From assembly GCF_020421205.1 (NCBI RefSeq), contig NZ_JAIZZH010000001.1:496001-560000 (forward strand): DNA of 64,000 bases, read 5' to 3'. Positions 1-7,559 of the stretch are shown piece by piece. Position 1 is the first letter of the stretch. Each line of letters begins with the position of its first letter. This DNA is from Hymenobacter pini. GTDB lineage: Bacteria; Bacteroidota; Bacteroidia; Cytophagales; Hymenobacteraceae. The notes beneath the pieces are model-generated. The model had not been told where the DNA came from, searched no databases, and saw nothing but the letters and a program-made list of their open reading frames with translations. Both the position numbers and the translations under genes were made by a program.

Positions 1-307
1 CGGCCGAGACTAGCCCGAAGTTGGTGGCTGCTACCGTCCCGACTTCGAATGCACCAGCCAGGCCGGCGGCAGCATCGACAAAAGCCCCGGCCTTGTCCTT
101 ATCAAAGGCCACGTCTACCGACTCCTCCAGCCCTTTGAGCGCGGCCTTGGCTTTGCCCAGCTCGCGCACGTAGGCGTCGGCCTCCGGCGAGCCGAGTTGG
201 ACCTTATCCAGCTCCTCCTCCAGCCGCTCGATTTCCTTTTTCAGTTGGCCGGTGGTGGCGAGAGCCTCCTGCCCGTCAATCGTGATTTTGTAGGCTTTGG
301 TTATCAT
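1..307 (-). CDS. Phage tail tape-measure protein, N-terminal part (runs off the left edge)
   Basis: An open frame reads leftward from an ATG at 305-307 to the window edge with no stop. The roughly 102 visible residues begin MITKAYKITIDGQEAL. A strongly charged helical stretch (KKEIERLEEELDKV, then RELGKAKAALKGLEESVD) follows, and then an Ala/Gly-rich hydrophobic stretch (AAAGLAGAFEVGTVAAT). This layout is typical of the start of tape-measure proteins in Bacteroidota phages, which set tail length and line the tail tube. It is divergent from the head genes, so the tail module must lie to the left. The product call is an inference from the N-terminus only; another long coiled-coil tail protein is possible. 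Confidence 0.6.
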   Translation of the reverse strand, partial: MITKAYKITIDGQEALATTGQLKKEIERLEEELDKVQLGSPEADAYVRELGKAKAALKGLEESVDVAFDKDKAGAFVDAAAGLAGAFEVGTVAATNFGLVSA

Positions 308-308
308 G

Positions 309-381
309 CCCCTATCACGGCCGCCGGATGCTTTTTTCCCGGCCCCCGTGGGAAAAATCGGAGGGGCCGGCGTGATAGGGG
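309..381. promoter_or_regulatory. Nested 73-bp dyad between divergent tail and head modules
   Basis: The outer arms CCCCTATCACG (309-319) and CGTGATAGGGG (371-381) are perfect inverse copies. An inner stem TTTTTCCC (333-340) / GGGAAAAA (350-357) has the same centre, near base 345. Each outer arm lies within a few bases of the start codon of the gene it faces (305-307 leftward, 386-388 rightward), so both divergent phage genes have the same leader motif just before ATG. It could be an operator, a shared translation-control element, or a bidirectional promoter core. No clear TAnnTTTG box was seen. Confidence 0.6.
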
Positions 382-385
382 CAAC

Positions 386-1720
386 ATGCCGCAGAAAAAG
401 CCCCCCGTGTACGCCGTTCAGTTCGCACCCGCCGCTCCGGAAGTAGGAGTGAGCCTGGTATCGTTCGTGGATAAGCCCGCTATCGGCGTGGATTTCGTGG
501 CCTTGTCGGCTGAGCAAACGCTACCCGTGGCCCTGAAGGCCGATGCCAAGAAGCAGGTGCTCACGGGGCCGGTACTCATTCCCGACAAGCAGATAGCCCG
601 CCTCGACGACAAGGGCCAGCTCTACTACCTGACCTTCTCGGCCGAGGTGATTGAGCAGATGCACGAGCGCTTTCACGAGCAGCAGAACACGCACGCCACC
701 AACCTGCAGCACGACACCGCACTGGAGGGCAATTTCTGCAAAGAGTCCTGGCTGGTAACCGATGCCAGCCAGGATAAGGCCTACGCGCTGGGTTTCACGG
801 CCGAGCAGGTACCCGTGGGCACGTGGATGGCCAGCTACAAGGTGACGGATGCCAAGCTCTGGGCCGATGAGGTGGAAACTGGCAACGTCAAGGGCTTTTC
901 CATGGAGGGCCTGCTGGCCTATACCACTCTCTCCGCACAGCTTTCTTCCATTCAACCAACTCAATCCATGCCCCAAAAACCCAAAGGCATTTTTGCCCGA
1001 TTTATGGCCTTTATCGGCGCTATTAGCCTGGCCATGCTTACCCTCGACGACGACAGCCAGGTAGAGGTTGACGACACCACCGGCGAGGTATTTACCCTCG
1101 ATGCGGAGGGCAACCGTGGCGAGCTGCTGGCCGATGGCACCTACAAGCTCAAGGGCGGTGGCGAGCTGGCAGTAAAGGACGGTAAGAAGGTCGATGCTGC
1201 GGCCGAGTCCACTACCGACACCACGGCCACCGCCGCGGCTGCCGTGCCGGCGGCTGAGCAGAAGCTGGCCGATGCTACCACCGAGGCCCCGGCCACTACG
1301 GCGGTGGAGGCCTCCAGCATTACGCTGGAAGGTGGGGAGGTTATCACCCACGACCCCATCGGCAAAAAGCTCTACAAGGCCGATGGTACGCTGCTGCCAA
1401 CCGGCAAATACAAAACCGACAAGGGCGTGATGTTCAAGGTCACCACCGACCAGTGGTGGTACGAAACGCAGGAAACCATGTCGGCTCAAATCACGGCACA
1501 GGAGGTGGCTATCAGTGGTAAGGATGCCGAAATCCAGAACCTCACCGCCAAGCTGGCCGAGGCAGAGCTGAAGCTCAAGGCCAAGCCGGCAACTACCCCC
1601 GTGAAGCTGGCCGGCGACAAGGGAGCCGAGAAAGCCGAGGAGGCAGCCGCTGAAGTGCCAACATGGAAACAACGCCTGAGTGCGGCCCGGGCGAACGGTA
1701 AAAAGGCCCAATCCAACTAA
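386..1720 (+). CDS. XkdF-like prohead protease with C-terminal scaffold-like region
   Basis: This 444-aa protein starts at ATG 386. A longer frame extends upstream through the opposite-strand tail gene and the dyad, so the later start is chosen. Residues 1 to about 190 match the XkdF-type phage serine protease pattern: GPVLIPDKQIARLD, a TNLQHD segment, ESWLVTD, ALGF, VPVGTWMASYKV and GFSMEG. These proteins mature the capsid by cleaving scaffold. Residues from about 195 are acidic and Ala/Thr-rich, with a helical stretch near the end (ISGKDAEIQNLTAKLAEAELK), as in scaffolding proteins. The major capsid gene follows 42 bp downstream, the usual protease-scaffold-capsid order. I did not assign catalytic residues. 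Confidence 0.72.
   Translation: MPQKKPPVYAVQFAPAAPEVGVSLVSFVDKPAIGVDFVALSAEQTLPVALKADAKKQVLTGPVLIPDKQIARLDDKGQLYYLTFSAEVIEQMHERFHEQQNTHATNLQHDTALEGNFCKESWLVTDASQDKAYALGFTAEQVPVGTWMASYKVTDAKLWADEVETGNVKGFSMEGLLAYTTLSAQLSSIQPTQSMPQKPKGIFARFMAFIGAISLAMLTLDDDSQVEVDDTTGEVFTLDAEGNRGELLADGTYKLKGGGELAVKDGKKVDAAAESTTDTTATAAAAVPAAEQKLADATTEAPATTAVEASSITLEGGEVITHDPIGKKLYKADGTLLPTGKYKTDKGVMFKVTTDQWWYETQETMSAQITAQEVAISGKDAEIQNLTAKLAEAELKLKAKPATTPVKLAGDKGAEKAEEAAAEVPTWKQRLSAARANGKKAQSN
968..1720 (+). CDS. Possible nested in-frame scaffold protein (internal start)
   Basis: An in-frame ATG at 968 begins MPQKPKGIFARF, exactly where the protease-like region ends. A 250-aa product would be the C-terminal acidic, Ala-rich, partly helical half of the 386-1720 protein. 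The start lies after a G-poor stretch (CATTCAACCAACTCAATCC), a context often seen at Bacteroidota starts and unlike the GC-rich code around it. Nested scaffolds made from the 3' half of a protease gene are known in lambda (C/Nu3). Whether this internal start is used is inference. Confidence 0.35.
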   Translation: MPQKPKGIFARFMAFIGAISLAMLTLDDDSQVEVDDTTGEVFTLDAEGNRGELLADGTYKLKGGGELAVKDGKKVDAAAESTTDTTATAAAAVPAAEQKLADATTEAPATTAVEASSITLEGGEVITHDPIGKKLYKADGTLLPTGKYKTDKGVMFKVTTDQWWYETQETMSAQITAQEVAISGKDAEIQNLTAKLAEAELKLKAKPATTPVKLAGDKGAEKAEEAAAEVPTWKQRLSAARANGKKAQSN

Positions 1721-1762
1721 TTCCTAACCCTTTTTTCAACCTGCCTTCGGGCCAAATCACTC

Positions 1763-2788
1763 ATGGAGTACAATCCTATCCACTTTACCGGCGAAACCGC
1801 ACAGGAAATTCACTCTGCTGTGCTGGAGGCCAACCGGACCGCAAAGCGGAAGCTGTTGCGCCCGGAAGACAACATCAAAAACGAGCGTGTGCTTACCTCC
1901 ATCTCTGGTAAGGTGAAGTGGCAGCGCTACAAAGAGAAAATCCGCGAGTCTGACGTGGATACGCTGGCAGCCAACAACGGCCCCGACCGCATCAAGTTCG
2001 GCGACCGGAAGGTGTTGCCGAAAAAGGTAATGGCGTTCGATAACTGGACGATGGACAACCTGCGCTCCAGCCGTTTCGGGAAGTCCATGCAGGCGGGTGC
2101 TGCCAACATTGGCTCCACCGAGTTCGAACAGGCTACCACTTCGTACCTCATTCCCCGCATGGGTAAGAGCTACGAGGAGCTGATTTACCAGAGCATCACG
2201 GCCGAAACGAAGGATGCTATTGCCAACTCCGGCACTATTCCCGCTGCTCAGAAGGCGTGGGCCGCTGCTCAGGAGGAAGGCGAGTTCGACGGTTTGATTG
2301 CCAAGCTCATTACCGCTAACAACTCGCTTGTTGGTGGTGGCGTGGTAAAGCACGTGGTGGCCGTTGCTGGTGGTGTCAACACATCAAACATTGTGGCCGA
2401 GTATGCTCGCATTTACGCGCAAATCGACAAAGCCGAGCTGGAGGAAGGCCTCGTGCGCATTTTCGCGCCACTGGAGGACTACCAGACCATGGAGCTGTGC
2501 AATCTGAACCAGGAGTTCAAGGACAAATTCAAGATTACTGGTCAGGGCGAGGATACGGTAGTAACCTTCGCCAACATCCCGGTAGAATTTGTGCCTACTG
2601 GTGGCCCTCGTTTCGCTGGCCGTGCTGGTGAGCAAGGAGACTTCGTGCACGCGACCGACCTGGAATCGGATACCACCGAATTCAAGGTAGACAAGGTGAA
2701 CAACATGAGCGACGACCTCTTTTTCAAGATGGTAGCCGCTGCTGACACCACGGTACTCAATTCTTCGCGCAAGGTGCTCTACATCTAA
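1763..2788 (+). CDS. Phage major capsid protein (probable)
   Basis: This 341-aa protein lies directly after the protease/scaffold gene. Size, position and composition fit an HK97-fold capsid subunit. The N-terminal region is charged and helical (QEIHSAVLEANRTAKRKLL). A middle region has a long helix and mixed strands, and the C-terminal half has a beta-rich segment ending in NMSDDLFFKMVAAADTTVLN. I see no diagnostic motif, so the call rests mainly on synteny. The next gene starts 1 bp after its stop, so translation is probably coupled. Confidence 0.6.
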   Translation: MEYNPIHFTGETAQEIHSAVLEANRTAKRKLLRPEDNIKNERVLTSISGKVKWQRYKEKIRESDVDTLAANNGPDRIKFGDRKVLPKKVMAFDNWTMDNLRSSRFGKSMQAGAANIGSTEFEQATTSYLIPRMGKSYEELIYQSITAETKDAIANSGTIPAAQKAWAAAQEEGEFDGLIAKLITANNSLVGGGVVKHVVAVAGGVNTSNIVAEYARIYAQIDKAELEEGLVRIFAPLEDYQTMELCNLNQEFKDKFKITGQGEDTVVTFANIPVEFVPTGGPRFAGRAGEQGDFVHATDLESDTTEFKVDKVNNMSDDLFFKMVAAADTTVLNSSRKVLYI

Positions 2789-2789
2789 G

Positions 2790-3239
2790 ATGAGCGAGGT
2801 ACCCAACGAAACGACCGGGGCGACGGAAGCCGCCGCTCCGATTCAATCAGCCGATACGGTAGCCGATTCGAACCAGCCTGTTACGAAGCCGGAAGCTGAG
2901 GTGAAGCTGGAGCAGCAGGTGAAGGGCCTAAAGCTATCAGTGTCCCGGGAAAAGAATGGCCGCATCGAGGCCGAGAAAAAGCTCCAGCAGCTGCAGGAGG
3001 ATTTCGACGCCTACAAACAGGCCCACCCGAACACTGAGCCCACCAACGAGCAGGCTCCAGCTGAGCAGGAGCAGCAACCCGCCGACCCACACGCCGAAAT
3101 CCGGGAGCTGCTCCAGCGCTACGGGCTGGAGAAAGGCTACGTGGTAGCCGGTGCGGCTTACTTCGACGAAAATGCGGCCCTGGCTGCCGCCGGCGGTGAC
3201 GCCGATTCCATCACCGAAATTTTACCTGACAATGCCTAA
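2790..3239 (+). CDS. Acidic coiled-coil phage structural protein, function unknown
   Basis: This 149-aa acidic protein starts one base after the capsid stop. The N-terminal 40 residues are Ala/Thr/Glu-rich and probably disordered. Residues about 38-75 form a predicted coiled coil (LEQQVKGLKLSVSREKNG then EAEKKLQQLQEDFDAYK). The C-terminal 45 residues (from EIRELLQRYGLEKG) look like a small folded domain. It could be a minor head protein, decoration protein or head-completion factor. Its last 8 bases overlap the next gene, so the two are probably coupled. Confidence 0.6.
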   Translation: MSEVPNETTGATEAAAPIQSADTVADSNQPVTKPEAEVKLEQQVKGLKLSVSREKNGRIEAEKKLQQLQEDFDAYKQAHPNTEPTNEQAPAEQEQQPADPHAEIRELLQRYGLEKGYVVAGAAYFDENAALAAAGGDADSITEILPDNA

Positions 3240-3768
3240 GCTCACTAGCTCGGTAAAACAAGAAAGCAAATATGGCCAGGGCGGTGCTCTGGTGACGGTG
3301 CTGGCCTTTGCTACGTTCCTGGCCGATGGTGTTACCCGTGCGGTAACCTACACTTACAACCAGGACGGGAGCGTGGCCACGGCCGTAGTAAACGCCGACC
3401 TGAAGGTGGTAGCCCTCGACTCCGACAAAGACAAAGTAAAACTTGACTTTGCTACGCAGTTTGGCGCTTCTACCTACGTGAAACAAACCCTCGGCCTGGT
3501 GCTGGGTGGTGCTTCCCAGGTGAAGCACGACGCCGCTATGGCAATGGATTTGGAGCCGCACACCTACATCGTGACCGACCGGCGCGGTAAGCGCTGGATT
3601 GCCGGCATCCAAAACGGCCTGCAGGCGGAGAAAAACGACGGTAGCACTGGTGCCGCCGCCGGCGACCTGAACGGCTACGACATTGCGGTGTCCGGCGCGG
3701 AAAACAACCGCCCGCTGGAAATCGTGGATGCGGCTTTCGATGCAATCAAAGCCAAACTGGTAGCCTAA
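3232..3768 (+). CDS. Phage structural protein of unknown function
   Basis: This 178-aa protein starts at ATG 3232 (MPKLTSSVKQESKYGQGG). An upstream in-frame start exists but would overlap the preceding gene by 89 bp. The sequence is rich in beta-prone segments (VTYTYNQDGSVATAVVNADLKVVALD; here quoted only to show alternating strands in part: VVNADLKVVALD). It ends with a helix, EIVDAAFDAIKAKLV. Position after the capsid gene suggests a head or connector component. I do not recognise a family. Confidence 0.6.
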   Translation: MPKLTSSVKQESKYGQGGALVTVLAFATFLADGVTRAVTYTYNQDGSVATAVVNADLKVVALDSDKDKVKLDFATQFGASTYVKQTLGLVLGGASQVKHDAAMAMDLEPHTYIVTDRRGKRWIAGIQNGLQAEKNDGSTGAAAGDLNGYDIAVSGAENNRPLEIVDAAFDAIKAKLVA

Positions 3769-3772
3769 GCCC

Positions 3773-4243
3773 ATGGCCGGGGCTACCTATTCGGCAATGG
3801 GTATCCGGGCCCTGCTGCTCACACCATTCCAACCGGGGGTAGAGTTCTTTTACTCTACCCCCGACCGGCAGGAGGTGAGTACGCTGGGCCTTTCCGTTGC
3901 CGGCGGCCTGCTCCTGGTGGGCCGCACCGTTGGCCAGCTCTCGGAGCAGGGCCAGCTCACTGCTCAAGGCGACCTGGTAACGCAGAAGCTCAGCCTCTCG
4001 GCCGCCGACACCACCGGCTCCCTCGTGGGCCACGCCCTCGACCTGGCCACCGGTCCGGTGCACGCGTTGGCTCAGGACCTGTCGGGCCGCTGGTGGTGGG
4101 CCGGGGCTGAGTTCGGCCTCAGCCTCGATGTAGCCGACACGCCCGGCGTGGAGCTAAGCGTGAGCCTCTCCAGCCAGGCCACCCGCAAAGCCGACCGGGT
4201 AGCCGCCGCTCTGATTCCGGGCTTTCTCAACCTCCTTTCTTAA
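3773..4243 (+). CDS. Phage protein of unknown function
   Basis: This 156-aa protein starts at ATG 3773, four bases after the previous stop. It has alternating hydrophobic beta segments (LGLSVAGGLLLVGRTVG, AEFGLSLDVAD, VELSVSLSSQ), Gly-rich turns and no signal peptide. It lies between the capsid block and the portal gene, so it may be a minor head, completion or tail-interface protein. No family was recognised; the coding call rests on tight packing and an uninterrupted frame. Confidence 0.55.
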   Translation: MAGATYSAMGIRALLLTPFQPGVEFFYSTPDRQEVSTLGLSVAGGLLLVGRTVGQLSEQGQLTAQGDLVTQKLSLSAADTTGSLVGHALDLATGPVHALAQDLSGRWWWAGAEFGLSLDVADTPGVELSVSLSSQATRKADRVAAALIPGFLNLLS

Positions 4244-4258
4244 GTACCTCCCGCTTCC

Positions 4259-5563
4259 ATGCAAGTCGTTTCCGTTGCCCTCTCGCTCGTGATTCCGCCC
4301 CCGCCTGTGGTGAAAACTACGGGTACCGGTGATTGGGTGAAGGTTGGAGCCAATAACACGTTTTTCGACGAGTTGCTGGCCATTAAAAAGGGCTCGACCA
4401 CGCTGGCCCGCTGCATCAACACGGCCGCCCGGCTCATTGCTGGCAGCGGGTTTTCGGTGGACAAGGCCAAGGCTCCGAAGCTGTTTGCTCTGCTCCAGAA
4501 AATCGACGGAAAGAACAGCCACCATAAGCTGCTCAAGCAGCTGGCCCTCGACAAGCGCACGTTTCGGGGGTGGGCCGTGCAGGTGATTGCCAATCAGGGC
4601 GGCACCGGCATAGCGGAGCTGCATTACCAGCGGTTTAAGCAGGTGCGCTCAGGCAAGTGGAATGAGGAAGGGGAGGTAGAGGAGTATTTCATTTCGCGCG
4701 ACTGGAGCAAGCCTTCAGGCAAAAACAAGCCGGTGCCTATTAAGGCATTCAATCCGGACACGCTGGCCGAGGATAAGCGCCAGCTCTTTGTCAGCTACAC
4801 CGAGAGCGACGACATCGAGTATTATCCGGAGCCCGAATACTGGTCGGCTATCAACTACGCCCAGCTGGAGCGCGACTTATCGGAGTTTCACCTCTCCAAC
4901 GTGCAAAACCGCTTCGCTGTGAACACCATCCTGGTAACGAAGGAGGAGCCGGAAGGAGAGGGCCTGACACCGGAAGAGGCAGCCCAGAAGTTCGAGAAGA
5001 AGATTCAGGACAAGTTCACCGGGGCCCGCGGCAAGTCACTGATGGTAATGACGGGTATCACGGACCCGGAGGCTACCAAGCTGCTGAGCTACACTACGGC
5101 CAGCGGCGATACGCTGTACGAAACCTACTCGGACCTGTGCCAGCAGAAGATTCTTACCGCCAACGGCTTCACCTCGCCGGTGATTGCCGGCATTCCCGGT
5201 ACCGGTTCTCTCGGTGGCAACGGAAACGAGCTGCGCAATGCTTACGAGCTGTTCTACAATACAGAGTGCCGGCCAGAGCAGGAGGAGCTCCTGGAAGATT
5301 TCCGCCGGCTGCTGGAGCATTGCGACGTGGAGCCCGAAGCAGTGGAGGCCCTCGACATCACGACGAGCCTACCGGTGCGCATGACGTTCTCGGAAAATTT
5401 GCTCGAGCAGATTCTGCCCCCCTCACGTCTGCGCAAGTGGATTGATGAGCCGGAGCTGACCGATGCCGAAAAGGCCGAGATGGGCGACGGGGGCCAGATT
5501 GACCAAAACGACGGGGGCCAGGGCCTGCAGCGCACGGTGATGGAGGCGCTCCGCAATGGTTAA
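4259..5563 (+). CDS. Phage portal protein
   Basis: This 434-aa protein has the size and layout of a phage portal, the ring at the capsid vertex through which DNA is packaged. Features include an N-terminal helix with STTLARCINTAARLIAGSGF, a middle segment WSAINYAQLERDLSEFHLSNVQN, and a later stretch that resembles the portal crown (AGIPGTGSLGGNGNELRNAYELF). The acidic C-terminus ends QRTVMEALRNG. Its stop overlaps the next gene by 8 bp. The portal lies after the capsid genes here; in many tailed phages it comes first, next to terminase, which is absent from the visible part. Confidence 0.75.
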   Translation: MQVVSVALSLVIPPPPVVKTTGTGDWVKVGANNTFFDELLAIKKGSTTLARCINTAARLIAGSGFSVDKAKAPKLFALLQKIDGKNSHHKLLKQLALDKRTFRGWAVQVIANQGGTGIAELHYQRFKQVRSGKWNEEGEVEEYFISRDWSKPSGKNKPVPIKAFNPDTLAEDKRQLFVSYTESDDIEYYPEPEYWSAINYAQLERDLSEFHLSNVQNRFAVNTILVTKEEPEGEGLTPEEAAQKFEKKIQDKFTGARGKSLMVMTGITDPEATKLLSYTTASGDTLYETYSDLCQQKILTANGFTSPVIAGIPGTGSLGGNGNELRNAYELFYNTECRPEQEELLEDFRRLLEHCDVEPEAVEALDITTSLPVRMTFSENLLEQILPPSRLRKWIDEPELTDAEKAEMGDGGQIDQNDGGQGLQRTVMEALRNG

Positions 5564-5924
5564 AACGCTCCGGGTAGCGCTCCACCAGCGCAAGAAGTGG
5601 GGCAATAAGGAGTACCTGCTCGATTTGCTGGGCAAAACGGCCGTGCGCTTTGTGTACCGCACGGTTACGGATGGCTCGGCCAAAGGAGGGAGCCCCAAGG
5701 GCCGGCTTCGGCTGGCCGAGGGCACGCGCAACCTCCAGCTGGTGCCGGCCAGCAAGCAGCCCAAATCCTTCCGGCCGTACTCGCGCACCACGAAAACCTA
5801 CTACGACTACGGTAAAAAGCAGTGGCGCTCTTTCCGGTCGGTGGAGGTGGTGAGCATTCTGAATTATCTGGATACCAAAACAGGCAAGGTGCTCAATTAC
5901 GCCGCCCCCCTCGATGGAAACTAA
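5556..5924 (+). CDS. WYL_2 / SH3 beta-barrel fold small phage protein
   Basis: This 122-aa basic protein has the pattern of the WYL_2 (DUF2693) SH3-like beta-barrel proteins common in Bacteroidota phages: AVRFVYRTVTDGS, a later LRLAEGTRNLQLVPASKQP, then TYYDYGKKQWRSFRSVEVVSI. The aromatic-acidic-aromatic YYDYGKKQWRSF segment is the most telling. Its role is unknown; members are thought to bind nucleic acid or small ligands by analogy with WYL domains. It overlaps the portal gene by 8 bp and the next gene by 11 bp. Confidence 0.65.
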   Translation: MVKTLRVALHQRKKWGNKEYLLDLLGKTAVRFVYRTVTDGSAKGGSPKGRLRLAEGTRNLQLVPASKQPKSFRPYSRTTKTYYDYGKKQWRSFRSVEVVSILNYLDTKTGKVLNYAAPLDGN

Positions 5925-6399
5925 ACTACTGCAGGCTAAGCCTGACATTGCCGCCCACACCGACGTCGAGGCCAACGTGGCACCGAGCTATTTCGAGCCC
6001 CGCATTGTGCGGGCCCAGGAGAAGTACCTGGTTCCGGTTCTAGGTCAGCCACTCTACGAGCTGCTATGCGACGCCTACCAGGCCGAGCAGGCCCAACCGG
6101 CGGTACCGATGCCCGACCGCCTCGACGAGCTGCATACTGAACTGCTGCCGATGCTGGCCCAGTACGTGTACCTGCTCTCGCTGCCCTTCCTGAACCTGCG
6201 CACCACGAACTCCGGCCTCGTTGATAGTGGCCAGCCGCTAAGCCCGGCGGCCTATAACGAGCTAAAGAAATCCGTTCAGACGGAAGCCGAGGACCGCACC
6301 GCCGACCTGAAAAAGTGGATTGAGGCCCGCCGCACCACCTACCCCGAAGCCCCTCCTTATACTCCCATCCGCCGGCGTACTGCTGGCATTGTCCTCTAA
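5914..6399 (+). CDS. Probable head-tail connector-type protein
   Basis: This 161-aa, mostly helical protein starts at ATG 5914, inside the end of the previous gene. Segments such as SYFEPRIVRAQEKYLVPVLG near the N-terminus, LHTELLPMLAQYVYLLSLPF in the middle and LKKWIEARRTTYPEAPPYTP near the end resemble the helical adaptor-like proteins (DUF6712 type) that follow portal genes in Bacteroidota prophages. The connector role is inferred from position and fold style. Confidence 0.5.
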   Translation: METKLLQAKPDIAAHTDVEANVAPSYFEPRIVRAQEKYLVPVLGQPLYELLCDAYQAEQAQPAVPMPDRLDELHTELLPMLAQYVYLLSLPFLNLRTTNSGLVDSGQPLSPAAYNELKKSVQTEAEDRTADLKKWIEARRTTYPEAPPYTPIRRRTAGIVL

Positions 6400-6402
6400 G
6401 CT

Positions 6403-6681
6403 GTGTCCACTGCCGAAATACTCAAACTTATTCTAGGCCTGCTGGGCACCATCTGCTCCATCACGTTCGGCCTGCTGGCCTACAACGCAAAGGACTTGGT
6501 GGGCAACGTCAAGAGCTTGACGGAAGCACTCAATAAGAATGCAGCCGAAACGAGCCGACTGGCCGAGCACGTGGAGCGCATCGACGAGGAGAATGCCAGC
6601 CTACGCAAGTCGCATGACGCCCTTACCCGCTGGCTTATCGGCAAGGGCATTATCCCACCACCCAACCCCGCCGATATCTAG
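6403..6681 (+). CDS. Small membrane protein with coiled coil (holin-like candidate)
   Basis: This 92-aa protein starts at GTG 6403, just after the previous stop. It has one N-terminal membrane segment (ILKLILGLLGTICSITFGLL) followed by an amphipathic helix with many charged residues (SLTEALNKNAAETSRLAEHV). The single membrane span plus cytoplasmic coiled coil, at the start of the lysis block, allows a holin or lysis-regulator role, but the family was not recognised. Confidence 0.55.
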   Translation: MSTAEILKLILGLLGTICSITFGLLAYNAKDLVGNVKSLTEALNKNAAETSRLAEHVERIDEENASLRKSHDALTRWLIGKGIIPPPNPADI

Positions 6682-6684
6682 CCG

Positions 6685-6972
6685 ATGAAGCACGCCCTAC
6701 TCGCCCTGGTACTGCTGGCCACTGCCTGCCAGCCAAAGCACAACCCCGAAGCTGCCCGCACGGAGCGGCTACAGCGCCAAGCCGACAGCCTGCGGCTCCT
6801 GGCCTCCTGGCAACAGGCTCAGCTCACCGAATACGACAGCGCCCAGGCCCGCACGCGCCGGGAGCTGCAAACCTTCCAAACCCGCAATGAAGAAATTAGC
6901 CGCACTCCTGCTTCTACTTGGCCTGCTGAGCGCGTTACGCGCTACCTGTCAACCTACGGTAAAACCCGCTAA
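6685..6972 (+). CDS. Small phage lipoprotein, outer-spanin (Rz1-like) candidate
   Basis: This 95-aa protein has a type II signal peptide (MKHALLALVLLATAC, Cys 15 as the likely lipidated residue). A charged helical region rich in Arg, Gln and Glu follows. The last 86 bases overlap the start of the next gene in another frame. A short lipoprotein overlapping a membrane-anchored coiled-coil protein, between holin-like genes and an endolysin, is the layout of a two-gene spanin that fuses the two membranes at the end of lysis. The spanin role is inference; the lipobox is not ideal (Ala at -3). Confidence 0.5.
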   Translation: MKHALLALVLLATACQPKHNPEAARTERLQRQADSLRLLASWQQAQLTEYDSAQARTRRELQTFQTRNEEISRTPASTWPAERVTRYLSTYGKTR

Positions 6973-7306
6973 GGCTCCTGAGCCGCTCGTGTGCCTGCCA
7001 CAGAGCCAGGCGGCCACCGTTACCGACGCCCTCCGGCGCTATGACGTGCTCCGGGAGGCCCACCAGGTGCAAACCCGCCTGCTCGTGCAGCTCACCGCGG
7101 CCGACAGTTTACGGCGCCGGCAGGTAACCACGCTCCGCTCGGCGGCCGACTCCTCGGCCCGGGCCACGCAGCTGCTCAGCCGGCGGCTCGACGTGAGCCA
7201 GCAACGCTCCCAGCTCTGGCAGGGCCGGGCCCGCCGGCGGGGCTGGCTGGTGGCCGGCCTGAGCACCGTGCTGGGCTCCCTTGTCTACCTCTCCCTCGCT
7301 CCATGA
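6887..7306 (+). CDS. Membrane-anchored coiled-coil protein, inner-spanin-like candidate
   Basis: This 139-aa protein starts at ATG 6887, inside the preceding lipoprotein gene. It has an N-terminal hydrophobic segment (AALLLLLGLLSAL), a long periplasmic-type helical region rich in Arg and Gln (RRYDVLREAHQVQTRLLVQL and on), and a second membrane span near the C-terminus (GWLVAGLSTVLGSLVYLSLA). Its stop overlaps the next start (ATGA at 7303-7306). The overlap with a lipoprotein gene suggests an inner spanin, but the second membrane span is unusual for that family. Confidence 0.5.
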   Translation: MKKLAALLLLLGLLSALRATCQPTVKPAKAPEPLVCLPQSQAATVTDALRRYDVLREAHQVQTRLLVQLTAADSLRRRQVTTLRSAADSSARATQLLSRRLDVSQQRSQLWQGRARRRGWLVAGLSTVLGSLVYLSLAP

Positions 7307-7557
7307 AAAAGCTAGTTCGCCGCCTGGTGCGGCACCTCCGAGAAGTATGGTACCGGCTCCGGGCTCCAAAGCCTGAATTCTGGCGAAAAGTCCAGAAGCG
7401 GAGCCTCGCTGCAGCGGTAACGCTTACCCCGCTGCTGGCCCTGTTGGATGCCGGCACGCTGAAGGAAGTTGTAAGCGGGGGCATTGTCTTTTTTACGGCC
7501 GTGGCGGCTATGGCGCAACTCACTTGCGACGATACCCCGGCCTCACCTACTACCTGA
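7303..7557 (+). CDS. Holin-like small membrane protein
   Basis: This 84-aa protein has a very basic N-terminus (KKLVRRLVRHLREVWYRLR) and two hydrophobic segments (AAAVTLTPLLALLDAG and VVSGGIVFFTAVAAMAQL). Small size, two membrane spans and position just before the endolysin fit a holin, which makes the inner-membrane holes that release endolysin. Its start overlaps the previous stop by 4 bp, and the endolysin begins 2 bp after its stop. Confidence 0.55.
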   Translation: MKKLVRRLVRHLREVWYRLRAPKPEFWRKVQKRSLAAAVTLTPLLALLDAGTLKEVVSGGIVFFTAVAAMAQLTCDDTPASPTT

Positions 7558-7559
7558 GT

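Noticed and set aside
197..385. N-terminal extension of the prohead protease
   Set aside because: It would overlap the opposite-strand tail gene and the dyad, and the extra residues match nothing.
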